Positions 8,119 to 16,458 of a stretch of 63,612 bases of DNA are shown here, one piece after another. A program made the position numbers and the translations under genes. Source of the DNA: JBDOQU01 sp039839375 (GTDB taxonomy: Bacteria > Pseudomonadota > Alphaproteobacteria > DSM-16000 > Inquilinaceae). Under the pieces are notes generated by a model. It made no database searches and had not been told where the DNA came from. It saw only the letters and a program-made list of their open reading frames with translations. Where the stretch lies: assembly GCF_039839375.1 (NCBI RefSeq), contig NZ_JBDOQU010000021.1, positions 1-63,612 on the forward strand, read 5' to 3'. Positions within the stretch are counted from its first letter, which is position 1. Every line of letters begins with the position of its first letter.

Positions 8119-9306
8119 TCACGGATGGGCGCCGACATAGCGGGCGCGCGGGCGGATCAGGCGGGAATCGCGATACTGCTCCATCGCATGGCCGATCCAG
8201 CCGACCGTCCGGCCGACCGCGAAGATCGAAAGCGCGCTCCCCGCCGGCAGGCCCAGCGCCCGTTCCAGCAGCCCCAGCGCGAAGTCGATCGTGGGCGGCT
8301 GGCCGGCCACCGCCTTCGCCGCCTTGATGAGGCGCAGCCCGGCCGCGATGTCGGGATGGTCGGGTAGGGCGCGGCGCATCATCGCCAGCAGCGCCTCGGC
8401 TCGCGGGTCGCCGTCCGGATAGAGCGGATGGCCGAAGCCGGGCAGACCGTCGCCCCGACGCAGCCGGTCGGCCACCACCGCCGTCGGATCCGAGGCTTCC
8501 AGAAGCGCCGGCAACGCTGCCGCCACCCGCTCCGTCAGCCCGCCATGGCGCGGCCCCTGCAGCGCCGCCAGCCCCGCCATGACGGCCCCATAAGGCCCCG
8601 CGCCGGTGGAGGCCACGCAGCGCACCGTGAAGGTTGAGGCGTTGAGCTCATGGTCGACGCACAGTACCAACGCCGCCCGGATCAATTCGTCCGCTGCCGG
8701 CGGCGCGTTCCAGCTTTCGGCGAGGTATCGATGGGCGGGCCTCCTGTCGGGATCGTCGTCGACCGCCAGCGCCGCGACCCACCGGACCAGCCCCGCTCCC
8801 GTCGCGGCGATGCCCGCCGGCGTCAGATTGTGCTGGGCGGGATCAGTCGCCGCGACGATCGGCAGCGCCGCCAGGCACCTGTCCAGCGGGCGCAGGCCGG
8901 GCAGGGGCGGCAGCCCGTCCGGAACCTCCGGCGGCGGGGCGGCGAACGGATCGTCCTCCGCCCGCTCCCAGACCAGCCCCGCTACCGTCTCCAGGCTCGC
9001 CGTCTCCGCCAGCCGGGCAGCGTCGCGGCCGCGATAATAAAGCCTGCCGTCCGCGATCAGCGTGATCGCCGATTCCAGCAGCGGCGCGCCCCAATCCAGC
9101 GCGCGATCCCCCGCCGCGCCGTCTGCCGGGCTGACCATCTTCCGCGCCGCCAGTGTGCGCACATCCTCCGCCCGGTAAAGCCGCGACCGCCGCCCGGCCC
9201 GCGCCTCCGACCGGATCATGCCCCGGCTGACATAGGCGTAGAGCGTCGGCAACGCGACCCCCAGCTCCGCCGCCGCCTCCGAAGCAGTCATGTAGGGAGT
9301 CGTCAC
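8119..9306 (-). CDS. Citrate synthase-family protein with N-terminal DNA-binding domain
   Basis: A 395-residue fusion. Residues about 5-56 form a MerR/excisionase-like helix-turn-helix (YMTASEAAAELGVALPTLYA followed by a wing and basic SRLYRAEDVR). Residues about 70-390 are a citrate synthase fold keeping H219, H254 (GPRHGG), H293 (GFGHPLY) and D341 (TIDF), so catalytic residues are largely present. It may be an enzyme, a metabolite-sensing repressor that uses a citrate synthase domain, or both. It is divergent from a second citrate synthase gene across a 218-bp gap holding an operator-like inverted repeat at 9444-9458, which suggests regulation of that neighbour. Fusions of this kind exist in databases but their role is little described. 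Confidence 0.85.
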   Translation of the reverse strand: MTTPYMTASEAAAELGVALPTLYAYVSRGMIRSEARAGRRSRLYRAEDVRTLAARKMVSPADGAAGDRALDWGAPLLESAITLIADGRLYYRGRDAARLAETASLETVAGLVWERAEDDPFAAPPPEVPDGLPPLPGLRPLDRCLAALPIVAATDPAQHNLTPAGIAATGAGLVRWVAALAVDDDPDRRPAHRYLAESWNAPPAADELIRAALVLCVDHELNASTFTVRCVASTGAGPYGAVMAGLAALQGPRHGGLTERVAAALPALLEASDPTAVVADRLRRGDGLPGFGHPLYPDGDPRAEALLAMMRRALPDHPDIAAGLRLIKAAKAVAGQPPTIDFALGLLERALGLPAGSALSIFAVGRTVGWIGHAMEQYRDSRLIRPRARYVGAHP

Positions 9307-9428
9307 GAACCAACCGCCCCCTCACCCAACCCTCTCCCCAAAGGGGCGAGGGCTACCAACTTACCCTCGCCCCTCCGGGGAGAGGGAGGGACCCGCGAAG
9401 CGGGAGGGTGAGGTGAGTTGGTTGGTTC
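9307..9428. repeat. Long imperfect palindromic repeat (second dispersed family), copy 1
   Basis: The element begins GAACCAACCGCC and ends TTGGTTGGTTC, with nested GC-rich inner inverted repeats (CTCTCCCC / GGGGAGAG and CCCGCgaaGCGGG). A second copy lies at 32080-32197. It occupies most of the divergent promoter gap between the two citrate synthase genes, so its right edge may contribute to the promoter of the plus-strand gene. Confidence 0.85.
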
Positions 9429-9458
9429 TGTCATCCCCGATATATTGACCACATCAAT
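9418..9458 (+). promoter_or_regulatory. Candidate promoter and operator of the second citrate synthase gene
   Basis: A possible -35 TTGGTT (9418-9423) and -10 TATATT (9441-9446) are separated by 17 bp. Overlapping the -10 is a perfect inverted repeat ATTGA-CCACA-TCAAT (9444-9458). A half-site ATTGA recurs at 9463-9467. This is where a repressor, for example the adjacent HTH-citrate synthase fusion, would block transcription. The -35 is weak and partly belongs to the repeat element. Confidence 0.4.
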
Positions 9459-9524
9459 CAACATTGACAACCTTATGCTCCCATCCTCACCTGACCCTCA
9501 TGAACCATCTTCAAGGAGACGGAA

Positions 9525-10598
9525 ATGAGCACGGGTCTGGAAGGGATCGTCGCGGCCGAAACGGTGCTGAGCCACGTCGACGGCGAGCGGGGAGAACTGG
9601 TCTTGCGCGGGCTGCGGCTGGAGGAGGCGGCCCGGCTGGAATTCGAGGAGGTGACGGCGCTTCTCTGGCAGGGCTTCGCGCCCGAAGCCGACGCGTCCGA
9701 CGCACTGGCGGAGAGACTGGGCCAGGCGCGCCTCGTCGCCTTCGCGATGGCCGAACCGCTGTTGCCGGCCGCCTCGCGCCTCACGCCTGTCGAGGGTCTG
9801 CGCCTGCTGCTCTCCGCCATCCCGGATGCGGAGGAGACGCCGCACCATCTGATGGCCGTCGCCGCCGTGCCGGTCTTCGCGGCCGCGCTGGGCCGGATCG
9901 CCGCCGGAGACGCGCCCGTGCCGCCCGACCCGGCCCTGCGCACGGCGGAGGATTTCTTGGCGATGCTCCACGACCGGACGCCTTCGGCCGACCATGCGCG
10001 GGCGCTGGAGACCTACCTCATCACCGTCGCCGACCATGGGCTGAACGCCTCGACCTTCGCCGCGCGGGTCATCGCCTCCACCCGCGCGGGCCTCTTCTCT
10101 TCGGTCGTCGGGGCGTTGTGCGCGCTGAAGGGGCCGCTCCATGGCGGCGCGCCGGGCCCGGTGCTGGACATGCTGGACGAAATCGGCGGGGAAGAAAGCA
10201 TCGCCGGCTGGATCGAGGGGGAGATCGCGGCCGGCCGCCGGCTGATGGGCTTCGGCCATCGGGTCTACAAGGTCCGCGATCCTCGCGCCGACGTGCTGCG
10301 CGGCGTTGTCCGGCCGCTCTCGAGCCCGCGCGTCGCCTTCGCGGAGAAGGTGGAGGCCGCCGCCATCGCCGCGCTGGAAAGGGCGAAGCCCGGCCGCAAC
10401 CTCCAGACCAATGTGGAGTTCTACACCGCCCTGGCGCTGGAGGCGGTCGGCATTCCCCGGCCGCTCTTCACGCCGGTCTTCGCGCTGGGCCGCATGGCCG
10501 GCTGGACCGCCCATGTGCTGGAGCAGGAGCAGACCGGGCGCCTCCTGCGCCCGCTCTCCCGCTATACCGGCCCCGCCGTCCGGGTGGCGGCGGAGTAG
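9525..10598 (+). CDS. Citrate synthase/2-methylcitrate synthase family protein
   Basis: A 357-residue type I-like citrate synthase that condenses acetyl-CoA (or propionyl-CoA) with oxaloacetate. The catalytic set is H206 (GPLHGGAP), H245 (GFGHRVY) and E298 (NVEFYT); the third position is Asp in most citrate synthases, so Glu is a conservative change. AAGGAG sits ideally before the ATG at 9525. It is divergent from the HTH-fusion paralogue. The house TCA citrate synthase is probably another gene, and this one may serve a side pathway such as methylcitrate or citramalate-like chemistry. Substrate is not decided by the sequence. Confidence 0.82.
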   Translation: MSTGLEGIVAAETVLSHVDGERGELVLRGLRLEEAARLEFEEVTALLWQGFAPEADASDALAERLGQARLVAFAMAEPLLPAASRLTPVEGLRLLLSAIPDAEETPHHLMAVAAVPVFAAALGRIAAGDAPVPPDPALRTAEDFLAMLHDRTPSADHARALETYLITVADHGLNASTFAARVIASTRAGLFSSVVGALCALKGPLHGGAPGPVLDMLDEIGGEESIAGWIEGEIAAGRRLMGFGHRVYKVRDPRADVLRGVVRPLSSPRVAFAEKVEAAAIAALERAKPGRNLQTNVEFYTALALEAVGIPRPLFTPVFALGRMAGWTAHVLEQEQTGRLLRPLSRYTGPAVRVAAE

Positions 10599-10602
10599 GG
10601 GT

Positions 10603-12384
10603 CTACTCTCCGATCGCCAGCCCCTCGCGGCGCGGGTCGGCCCCGCCCAACAGCGTCCCGTCCTCCATGAACTGGATGCCGTGCAGGCCGCTGGTCAGGT
10701 CGGTCACGTTGATCGTGTGGCCCCGCGCCCGCAGCGGGTCGGCGAGATCCTCCGCCTCGGTGCCGGCCTCCAGGTCCGTGTCGCCGTTGCGGTTGGTGAC
10801 GTGGCCGAGGTTGATCGCCTCCTGGACGTTCAGGTCCCAGTCGATCACGCCGATGATCGTCTTGGCGACATAGGGGATGATCCGGCTGCCGCCCGGGGAG
10901 CCGATCGCCAGGAACGGCTCGCCCGCCTCGTCGAACACGATCGTCGGGGCCATGGAGCTGCGGGGCCGCTTGCCCGGCTCCACCCGGTTCGCCACCGGCC
11001 GGCCCTCATTGACCGGCTCGAACGAGAAATCGGTCAGCTCGTTGTTCAAAAGGAAGCCGCGAACCATCAGGTTGGACCCGAAGCCGCTCTCGATCGTCGT
11101 CGTCATGGACAGCACGTCCCCGCCGGCATCGACGATGGAGATATGGCTGGTGCCCGGCTGCTCGTTCGACGCGTCGGGGCCGTAGCGCACGGCGTCGGTC
11201 CAGGGCGGGTTGCCGGCCGCCACCGGCGTCTGCGCCGCCCTGTCGAAGGAAACGAGCTGCGCCCGCACGGTCATGTAGGCGGGGTCCAGGAGCCCTGCCG
11301 TCGGCATCCGCACGAAATCGCTGTCCGCCATGTAGAGGTTGCGGTCGGCATAGGCCAGCTTCGACGCCTCCGCGAACAGATGCCAGCCATCGACCGTGTC
11401 CGGTCCGAATCCGGCCATGTCGAAATGGTTGAGGATGCCCAGCGTAATGCCGACCGTCAGCCCGCCGGAGGAGGGCGGACCCATGCCGCAGACCTCGTAG
11501 CCGCGATAGGGCGCGCAGACCGGCGGCCGCTCGACCACCGCGTACTGCTCCAGATCCTCCAGCGCCATCAGCCCCGGATTGCCCTCGGCGTTCCGGACCG
11601 TCTCGACGATGTCCTCCGCGATCGGGCCGGTATAGAAGGCCGCCGCGCCGCCTTCCGCGATGGCGCGCAGCGTCTCCGCGAATGCCGGGTTCCGCAGCGT
11701 GTCGCCGACCTGCAACGGCTCTCCGCCGGGGAAGAAATACTCCCGCGCCCTCGGATAGGTACGCAGCCGCTCCGCCGTGTCACCGCTCAGGAGGCCGGCC
11801 AGCCGGGGCGAGACCTCGAACCCGTTCTCCGCCAGCTCGATCGCCGGCTGGAACAGCCGCGACCATTCCAGCAGCCCGTGGTCGGCATGGGCCTCGGCCA
11901 GCAGCCGGACAGTCCCCGGCGTGCCGACGGAGAGGCCACCCACCACCGCCTCCCAGAACGACAGCGGATCGCCCGAATCGTTCAGGAACAGGTCGGGGCC
12001 GGCCTCCAGCGGCGCCTTCTCCCTGCCGTCATAGGTGATCGTCTCTCCGCTCTCGGAATCGTAATAGACCAGGAAGGCCCCGCCGCCGATGCCGGAGCTC
12101 TGTGGCTCCACCAGGTTCAACACAAGCTGGGTGGCGATCATGGCGTCGACCGCGCTGCCGCCTTCCTTCAGCATCTGGAACCCGGCCTCGGCCGCCAGCG
12201 GATTGGCCGCGACGACCATCATCGTCTCCGCCCGGACGGCCTCGTTCACCGCTCGCCCGGTCGCCTCCTCCGGCTGGAGGGCCTGCGTCTCGGTCGCGGT
12301 CTGGGCCAATGCCGTCAGTGGCAGCAGCGCCAGCGCCGCAAGGCCGCCCAGCGCGGCCAGGGATGGGTATCGGTGCATCGTCAT
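10603..12384 (-). CDS. ggt: Gamma-glutamyltransferase (periplasmic)
   Basis: A 593-residue precursor of the N-terminal nucleophile family that hydrolyses or transfers gamma-glutamyl groups from glutathione and related compounds. A signal peptide occupies residues 1-28 (cleaved after TALA). R121 in YDGREKAP binds the gamma-glutamyl carboxylate. The autocatalytic cleavage site precedes T412 (QPGTSHISI), which becomes the nucleophile of the small subunit. GPPSSGG near 303-309 is also conserved. GGAG precedes two closely spaced ATGs; the first is annotated. The gene converges with the citrate synthase gene, 4 bp apart. Possible link to gamma-glutamylated polyamines is inference, since PuuA products are cytoplasmic. 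Confidence 0.92.
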   Translation of the reverse strand: MTMHRYPSLAALGGLAALALLPLTALAQTATETQALQPEEATGRAVNEAVRAETMMVVAANPLAAEAGFQMLKEGGSAVDAMIATQLVLNLVEPQSSGIGGGAFLVYYDSESGETITYDGREKAPLEAGPDLFLNDSGDPLSFWEAVVGGLSVGTPGTVRLLAEAHADHGLLEWSRLFQPAIELAENGFEVSPRLAGLLSGDTAERLRTYPRAREYFFPGGEPLQVGDTLRNPAFAETLRAIAEGGAAAFYTGPIAEDIVETVRNAEGNPGLMALEDLEQYAVVERPPVCAPYRGYEVCGMGPPSSGGLTVGITLGILNHFDMAGFGPDTVDGWHLFAEASKLAYADRNLYMADSDFVRMPTAGLLDPAYMTVRAQLVSFDRAAQTPVAAGNPPWTDAVRYGPDASNEQPGTSHISIVDAGGDVLSMTTTIESGFGSNLMVRGFLLNNELTDFSFEPVNEGRPVANRVEPGKRPRSSMAPTIVFDEAGEPFLAIGSPGGSRIIPYVAKTIIGVIDWDLNVQEAINLGHVTNRNGDTDLEAGTEAEDLADPLRARGHTINVTDLTSGLHGIQFMEDGTLLGGADPRREGLAIGE

Positions 12385-12463
12385 GATCTCCGCCTCGTCG
12401 CGATTCTTGGTTAATACGGGGAGGAGTATTCCACAGTAATCGCGTGCCCGACAGCCACGGCGG

Positions 12464-13216
12464 TCAGAACCATTGCCCGCGCTCGACCAGCACGCGCTTC
12501 AGCAGCGACGGCCGGTCGGTCATTAGCCCGTCGACGCCCAGATCGAGAAGCCGGCGCATCTCCGCCTCCTCGTCGATCGTCCAGACATGGACCTGAAGTC
12601 CGCGCGCATGGGCCGTCTCCACGAACCGCCGGTCGACCACCGTCACGCCGTACCCCTTCACCGACACCTGCGCACAGCGCGCGTCGAAGCCGCCCGTCGG
12701 CAGACCCCAGCTCTCGAACCGCAGCCGCGCCACCGCCAGCGGCCCCATGGAGGTGCAGAGGCCGGGTCCCATCGCCCGCCGCAGCCGCCCCAGCCGGGCG
12801 TCGGAGAAGGAACCGACGCAGACCCGATCGATCGTTCCGGTCCTCTCCAGCAGCGCCGGCAGCAGGGCGGCCGCCGCGTCCGTCTTCGGATCGATGTTGA
12901 TGCGCACGTCCGGCCATGCCGTCAACAGCTCCTCCAGCAGCGGGATCGGATGCCCCTGCGCCGAAGCCTCCGCCACCGCCGACCAGGGCAGATCGCCGAT
13001 CCGCCCGCTGCCGTCGGTCACGCGGTCCAGCGTGTCGTCGTGGAAGGCGACCAGCACGCCGTCGGCCGTCGCGTGCGCGTCCGTCTCCAGATAGCGGTAG
13101 CCCAGCCCGATCGCCGCCCGGAACGCCGCCATCGTATTCTCCGGCGCCGCCTCCACCCCGCCGCGATGGGCGAAGGCGATCGGGCCGGGATGGTCCAGGA
13201 AGGGGTGGATGTCCAT
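12464..13216 (-). CDS. Glycerophosphodiester phosphodiesterase
   Basis: A 250-residue GDPD-family TIM barrel that splits glycerophosphodiesters into an alcohol and glycerol-3-phosphate. AHRGG near residue 16-20, PENT at 25-28 and the ETDAHATADG ... FHDDTLDR segment carry the catalytic His pair and the metal-binding Glu/Asp/His. There is no signal peptide, so it should be cytoplasmic. I chose the ATG at 13216 (MDIHPFLDH), 4 bp after the stop of the regulator gene; an upstream extension to 13276 would overlap it. It is likely co-transcribed with the XRE-cupin regulator, although no functional link is obvious. Confidence 0.87.
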   Translation of the reverse strand: MDIHPFLDHPGPIAFAHRGGVEAAPENTMAAFRAAIGLGYRYLETDAHATADGVLVAFHDDTLDRVTDGSGRIGDLPWSAVAEASAQGHPIPLLEELLTAWPDVRINIDPKTDAAAALLPALLERTGTIDRVCVGSFSDARLGRLRRAMGPGLCTSMGPLAVARLRFESWGLPTGGFDARCAQVSVKGYGVTVVDRRFVETAHARGLQVHVWTIDEEAEMRRLLDLGVDGLMTDRPSLLKRVLVERGQWF

Positions 13217-13220
13217 GGCG

Positions 13221-13796
13221 TCAGAAGCTCGGCGGCGTGCAGGCGGAGACGATCTCGGCTTCCTCCTCGCCGACATTGCGGAAGCGGTGGGGCAGGCGGC
13301 TGTTGAAGTAATAGGCCTCGCCGGGTCCCAGCACGCTGCGCTGGTCGCCCGCCGTCACCTCCACATGGCCGCGCAGCACGACGCCGCCTTCCTCCGCATT
13401 GTGGCGCAGCAGGGTCTGGCCGGTGTCCGCCCCCGGCGCGTAGCGTTCATGGATGATCTGGAGCGCCCGTCCGCCCAGATCGCGCCCCACCTGCCGGAAG
13501 GACAGGCCGCCGCCGGCGATCTCCACCAGTTCGTCGGCGGCGAAGAACACCCGCTCCCGCGGCAATTCCTCCAACGCGAAGAAATCCGACAGGCTGACCG
13601 GGATGCCGTCCAGTACCTTCTTCAGCGACCCGACAGAGGGGCTGGCGCGGTTCTGCTCGATCAGCGAGATGGTGGCGTTGCTGACTCCCGCACGCTTCGC
13701 CAGTTCCCGCTGCGACAAGCCGGCCATCTCCCTCAATCGGCGCAACCGCGCACCAACATCGACATCGGCATTGGCTTCTCCGCTCTCTCCCGCCAT
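13221..13796 (-). CDS. XRE-family transcriptional regulator with cupin domain (PuuR-like)
   Basis: A 191-residue regulator with an XRE helix-turn-helix at about 15-70 (GLSQRELAKRAGVSNATISL) and a C-terminal cupin sensor at about 115-185 (HNAEEGGVVLRGHVEV, LPHRFRN). This arrangement is that of PuuR and related polyamine or amino-acid sensing repressors. Its neighbour across the divergent gap is an omega-amino-acid aminotransferase, with the polyamine genes further along, so it most likely controls these. Two matching 16-bp operator-like sequences lie at 13991-14006 and 14065-14080. It is followed at 4 bp by the glycerophosphodiesterase gene. Confidence 0.86.
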   Translation of the reverse strand: MAGESGEANADVDVGARLRRLREMAGLSQRELAKRAGVSNATISLIEQNRASPSVGSLKKVLDGIPVSLSDFFALEELPRERVFFAADELVEIAGGGLSFRQVGRDLGGRALQIIHERYAPGADTGQTLLRHNAEEGGVVLRGHVEVTAGDQRSVLGPGEAYYFNSRLPHRFRNVGEEEAEIVSACTPPSF

Positions 13797-13823
13797 ACGA
13801 AACCTTCCTCACCATTCCTTTTT

Positions 13824-13945
13824 CTGGTCATTCCGGACCTGATCCGGAATCCATAGGCCGCCGCCGCTTCGCCGGCGGTGAAGGACAGACGCGGTCCTGG
13901 CTTTCATCGACGCCGCATGGATGCTGGATCAGGTCCAGCATGACG
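13824..13945. repeat. Dispersed palindromic intergenic repeat, copy 3
   Basis: A complete copy: ggtcattccggacctgatcc on the left and ggatgctggatcaggtccag on the right. It differs from copy 2 by matched changes (acttgat to acctgat, and atcaagtcc to atcaggtcc). Confidence 0.85.
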
Positions 13946-13988
13946 AAACTCCGAAGGGAAGGCCGTCAGCACGCACCCCCCGTTAAGT

Positions 13989-14008
13989 CCGTTCGGAATA
14001 CTGAACGG
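13989..14008. promoter_or_regulatory. Operator-like inverted repeat O1
   Basis: CCGTTC-GGAATACT-GAACGG is a perfect 6-bp inverted repeat. Its core GTTCGGAATA reappears inverted at 14071-14080. Its location between the XRE-cupin regulator and the aminotransferase makes it a good candidate binding site of that regulator. Confidence 0.55.
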
Positions 14009-14064
14009 TAGAACGCTAGTCGGCAAGAAAATGACGTTCTTCATCCGGCGGGGCCATTCCGCTT

Positions 14065-14080
14065 GTCCGTTATTCCGAAC
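14065..14080. promoter_or_regulatory. Operator-like site O2
   Basis: On the minus strand this reads GTTCGGAATAACGGAC, matching O1 (GTTCGGAATACTGAAC) at 13 of 16 positions. The two sites are 74 bp apart, close to seven helical turns, a spacing that would put two bound dimers on the same face of the DNA. Confidence 0.5.
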
Positions 14081-14138
14081 GCGCGATAGTCTGCCGGTCG
14101 GATTTCAGCCTGTCCATCTTCGATCAGGGGAGCGCCTC

Positions 14139-15482
14139 ATGGACGACGCCATTGCGATGCCGACCACCGAACCGGTTCCGAACAATCTCGAATCCTTCTG
14201 GATGCCGTTCACGGCGAACCGGCAGTTCAAGAAGAATCCGCGCCTCCTGATCGGGGCGAAGGACATGCATTACCGCACCCATGACGGCCGCGACGTGCTG
14301 GATGGCTGCGCCGGCCTCTGGTGCGTCAATGCCGGCCATGGCCGGCCCCGGATCGTCAAGGCGATCCAGGACCAGGCGGCGGCGCTGGATTATTCGCCTT
14401 CCTTCCAGATGGGCCACCCGCGCGCCTTCGACCTCGCGGCGCGGCTGGCGAACATGATGCCGGGCGATCTGGATCATGTCTTCTTCACCAACAGCGGCTC
14501 TGAATCGGTCGACACGGCGCTGAAGATCGCCATCGCCTACCAGCGGGCGATCGGCCAGGGCACGCGGACCCGCCTGATCGGGCGCGAACGCGGCTATCAC
14601 GGCGTCGGCTTCGGCGGCATCTCCGTCGGCGGCATGGTCAAGAACCGGATGTATTTCGGCTCTCTGCTGAACGGGGTCGACCATCTGCCCCACACCCATG
14701 ACCTTGAGCACAACGCCTTCACCCGCGGCCAGCCGCAATGGGGGGCCCATCTGGCCGATGAGCTGGAGCGCATCGTCACCCTGCACGACGCCTCCACCAT
14801 CGCCGCCGTGATCGTGGAGCCGTTCGCCGGATCGGCCGGCGTCATCCTGCCGCCGAAGGGCTATCTGGAGCGGCTGCGCGCCATCTGCGACAAGCACGGC
14901 ATCCTTTTGATCTTCGATGAGGTCATCACCGGCTTCGGCCGCTTGGGCAAGCCGTTCGCGGTGGATTATTTCGGCGTCCAGCCGGATCTCGTGACCACCG
15001 CCAAGGGGCTGACCAACGGCGCGGTGCCGATGGGCGCTGTCTTCGCCCGGAAGCACATCTACGACGCTTTCATGGAAGGGCCGGAGGAAGCGATCGAGCT
15101 GTTCCACGGCTATACCTATTCAGCCCATCCTCTCGCCTGTGCGGCCGCCCACGCCACGCTGGACACCTATATCGAGGAAGGGCTGCTGGAGCGGGCGTCG
15201 GAGATGGCCTCCCATTGGGAGGACGCGCTGCACAGCCTGAAGGGCGAAGCCAACGTCATCGACATCCGCAATATGGGGCTCGTGGGCGCGGTCGAGTTCG
15301 ATCCCATCCCCGGCAAGCCGACCAAGCGGGTCTTCGACATCTTCCTGAAATGCTATGAGAAGGGGCTGATGGCGCGCACCACCGGCGACATCCTGGCGCT
15401 GTCGCCGCCGCTCATCATCAGCAAGGACCAGATCGACCAGATCGTGGACATCATCCGCTCGGTGATCCGCGAACAGGCGTGA
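14139..15482 (+). CDS. Class III aminotransferase, beta-alanine/omega-amino acid:pyruvate type
   Basis: A 447-residue PLP enzyme that transfers an amino group from an omega-amino acid or amine (beta-alanine, 4-aminobutyrate, putrescine) to pyruvate. D260 (LIFDEVITGFGR) and the Schiff-base lysine K289 (TTAKGLTNGAVP) are present, as is the LDGCAGLWCVN segment typical of the omega-amino acid:pyruvate aminotransferase group. GGGGAG precedes the ATG at 14139; an upstream frame to 14031 has no ribosome site and crosses the operator region. It is controlled from the divergent gap shared with the XRE-cupin regulator. Confidence 0.86.
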   Translation: MDDAIAMPTTEPVPNNLESFWMPFTANRQFKKNPRLLIGAKDMHYRTHDGRDVLDGCAGLWCVNAGHGRPRIVKAIQDQAAALDYSPSFQMGHPRAFDLAARLANMMPGDLDHVFFTNSGSESVDTALKIAIAYQRAIGQGTRTRLIGRERGYHGVGFGGISVGGMVKNRMYFGSLLNGVDHLPHTHDLEHNAFTRGQPQWGAHLADELERIVTLHDASTIAAVIVEPFAGSAGVILPPKGYLERLRAICDKHGILLIFDEVITGFGRLGKPFAVDYFGVQPDLVTTAKGLTNGAVPMGAVFARKHIYDAFMEGPEEAIELFHGYTYSAHPLACAAAHATLDTYIEEGLLERASEMASHWEDALHSLKGEANVIDIRNMGLVGAVEFDPIPGKPTKRVFDIFLKCYEKGLMARTTGDILALSPPLIISKDQIDQIVDIIRSVIREQA

Positions 15483-15611
15483 ACCTTCGAACCGGCGGCG
15501 ACGTTCCTCCCGGGAATGCCGCCGCCGGCCGTCGCCCATTATCGTTACAGCGAAAGTTCTTGGACTTCGCCGCCCGGCATCCTTAATCTTCGGGATATCA
15601 GGAGGGCACGC

Positions 15612-15797
15612 ATGCGCATCGAAGCCAAGCATTCCCATAACATCACCGTCCGGTGCGACTGCAACCGGACCTTCAACCTCATTCGCCTCGGCCCCAGCGT
15701 CGAATGTCCCCATTGCGGCCGGACGGCGATCTCGACCGACCTGGTGCTGGAATGGCACCTCTCCGGCGGCAAGAAAGTCTCCGTGGACGCCGCCTGA
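15612..15797 (+). CDS. Small zinc-ribbon-like hypothetical protein
   Basis: A 61-residue protein with two cysteine knuckles, CDCN at about 15-18 and CPHC at about 32-35, likely binding zinc. It starts MRIEAKHSHN, with a perfect AGGAGG at the right distance from the ATG at 15612. No membrane segment is present. I do not recognise a named family. It is followed by a good intrinsic terminator and is 129 bp from the aminotransferase, so it may be its own transcription unit. The knuckle layout suggests nucleic-acid or protein binding; that is inference. Confidence 0.68.
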   Translation: MRIEAKHSHNITVRCDCNRTFNLIRLGPSVECPHCGRTAISTDLVLEWHLSGGKKVSVDAA

Positions 15798-15811
15798 CAG
15801 GGCGTGCGCCA

Positions 15812-15842
15812 AAGGCCGGCCGCACCCGCGCGCCGGCCTTTT
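15812..15842 (+). terminator. Intrinsic terminator after the zinc-ribbon gene
   Basis: A perfect 9-bp stem AAGGCCGGC / GCCGGCCTT with an 11-base loop, ending in TTTT at 15839-15842. It is the clearest rho-independent terminator in the window. Confidence 0.85.
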
Positions 15843-15875
15843 AGGTCGGTCATTCGGGAGCGAAGTTTTTCTTTT

Positions 15876-15910
15876 TGGTCATTCCGGACTTGATCCGGAA
15901 TCCATGGGAT
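15876..15910. repeat. Dispersed palindromic intergenic repeat, half copy
   Basis: Only the left palindrome (ggtcattccggacttgatcc, from 15887) is conserved. The expected right half is missing or degraded before the UspA gene. Confidence 0.7.
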
Positions 15911-15962
15911 ATCACCGCATCACCGATGATGGAGGATTGAGGCTCTGGCCCACGCATCGGGT

Positions 15963-16412
15963 CTAGTCGCGAACAATGTGGACCGATGATTTGGCGTGGC
16001 GGACGACGCGGGCGGCGTTGGGGCCGAGCAGGTAGTCCTTGAGCGTCGGGCGGTGCGAAGTCATCACGATCAGGTCGGCGGGCAGTTCCTCGGCCGTCTC
16101 CACGATCTCCTGATAGATCGTGCCGTGCCTGCCGATGACGTCGCCCGCGAATTCCGGGGGAATGTGCTCGTCCCTGAGCTGGCGCAGGCGGTGCTCGGCT
16201 TCCTTGACGATCTCCTTGATGTCGTAGTCGAGCGACCCTTTCTTCTCGCCGCGCACGGCGTAGCGCCAGTCGAGTCCCGACGCCAGATGCGGCACGACGG
16301 TCATCAGCCAGACCTTGCCGTCAAGCAGCCGCGCCTGGGCCACCGCGACCGGCAGCGCCTTCGTCCAGGAACTCTCGTGCTGGAGATCGACCGGCAACAG
16401 TACTTTGGCCAT
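15963..16412 (-). CDS. Universal stress protein (UspA family)
   Basis: A 149-residue UspA-fold protein. The phosphate-binding stretch near 118-144 (LIVMTSHRP ... LLGPNAARVVRHAKSS) resembles the ATP-binding G-2x-G-9x-G-S/T motif but lacks the middle Gly and has Lys-Ser-Ser at its end, so ATP binding is possible but uncertain. GGGAG precedes the ATG at 16412. It follows the fused binding-protein gene by 46 bp on the same strand. UspA-like TeaD regulates the ectoine TRAP transporter TeaABC in Halomonas, so this protein may regulate the neighbouring BCCT system by analogy. That role is inference. Confidence 0.86.
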   Translation of the reverse strand: MAKVLLPVDLQHESSWTKALPVAVAQARLLDGKVWLMTVVPHLASGLDWRYAVRGEKKGSLDYDIKEIVKEAEHRLRQLRDEHIPPEFAGDVIGRHGTIYQEIVETAEELPADLIVMTSHRPTLKDYLLGPNAARVVRHAKSSVHIVRD

Positions 16413-16458
16413 GGCTTGCTCTCCCATGCCTACACGCCTTGCGGATGCCGGCGGGAAT

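Larger units (their letters stand above)
13797..14138. other. 342-bp divergent promoter gap
   Basis: No gene is seen. The gap holds one dispersed repeat copy (13824-13945), two operator-like sites, and the promoters of the XRE-cupin regulator (leftward) and the aminotransferase (rightward). I could not place -35/-10 boxes with confidence. Confidence 0.6.

Noticed and set aside
10306..12414. A 702-residue plus-strand frame opposite gamma-glutamyltransferase
   Set aside because: It is an antisense shadow with Arg/Gly/Pro-rich composition and no recognisable domain, while the minus strand encodes a complete gamma-glutamyltransferase.
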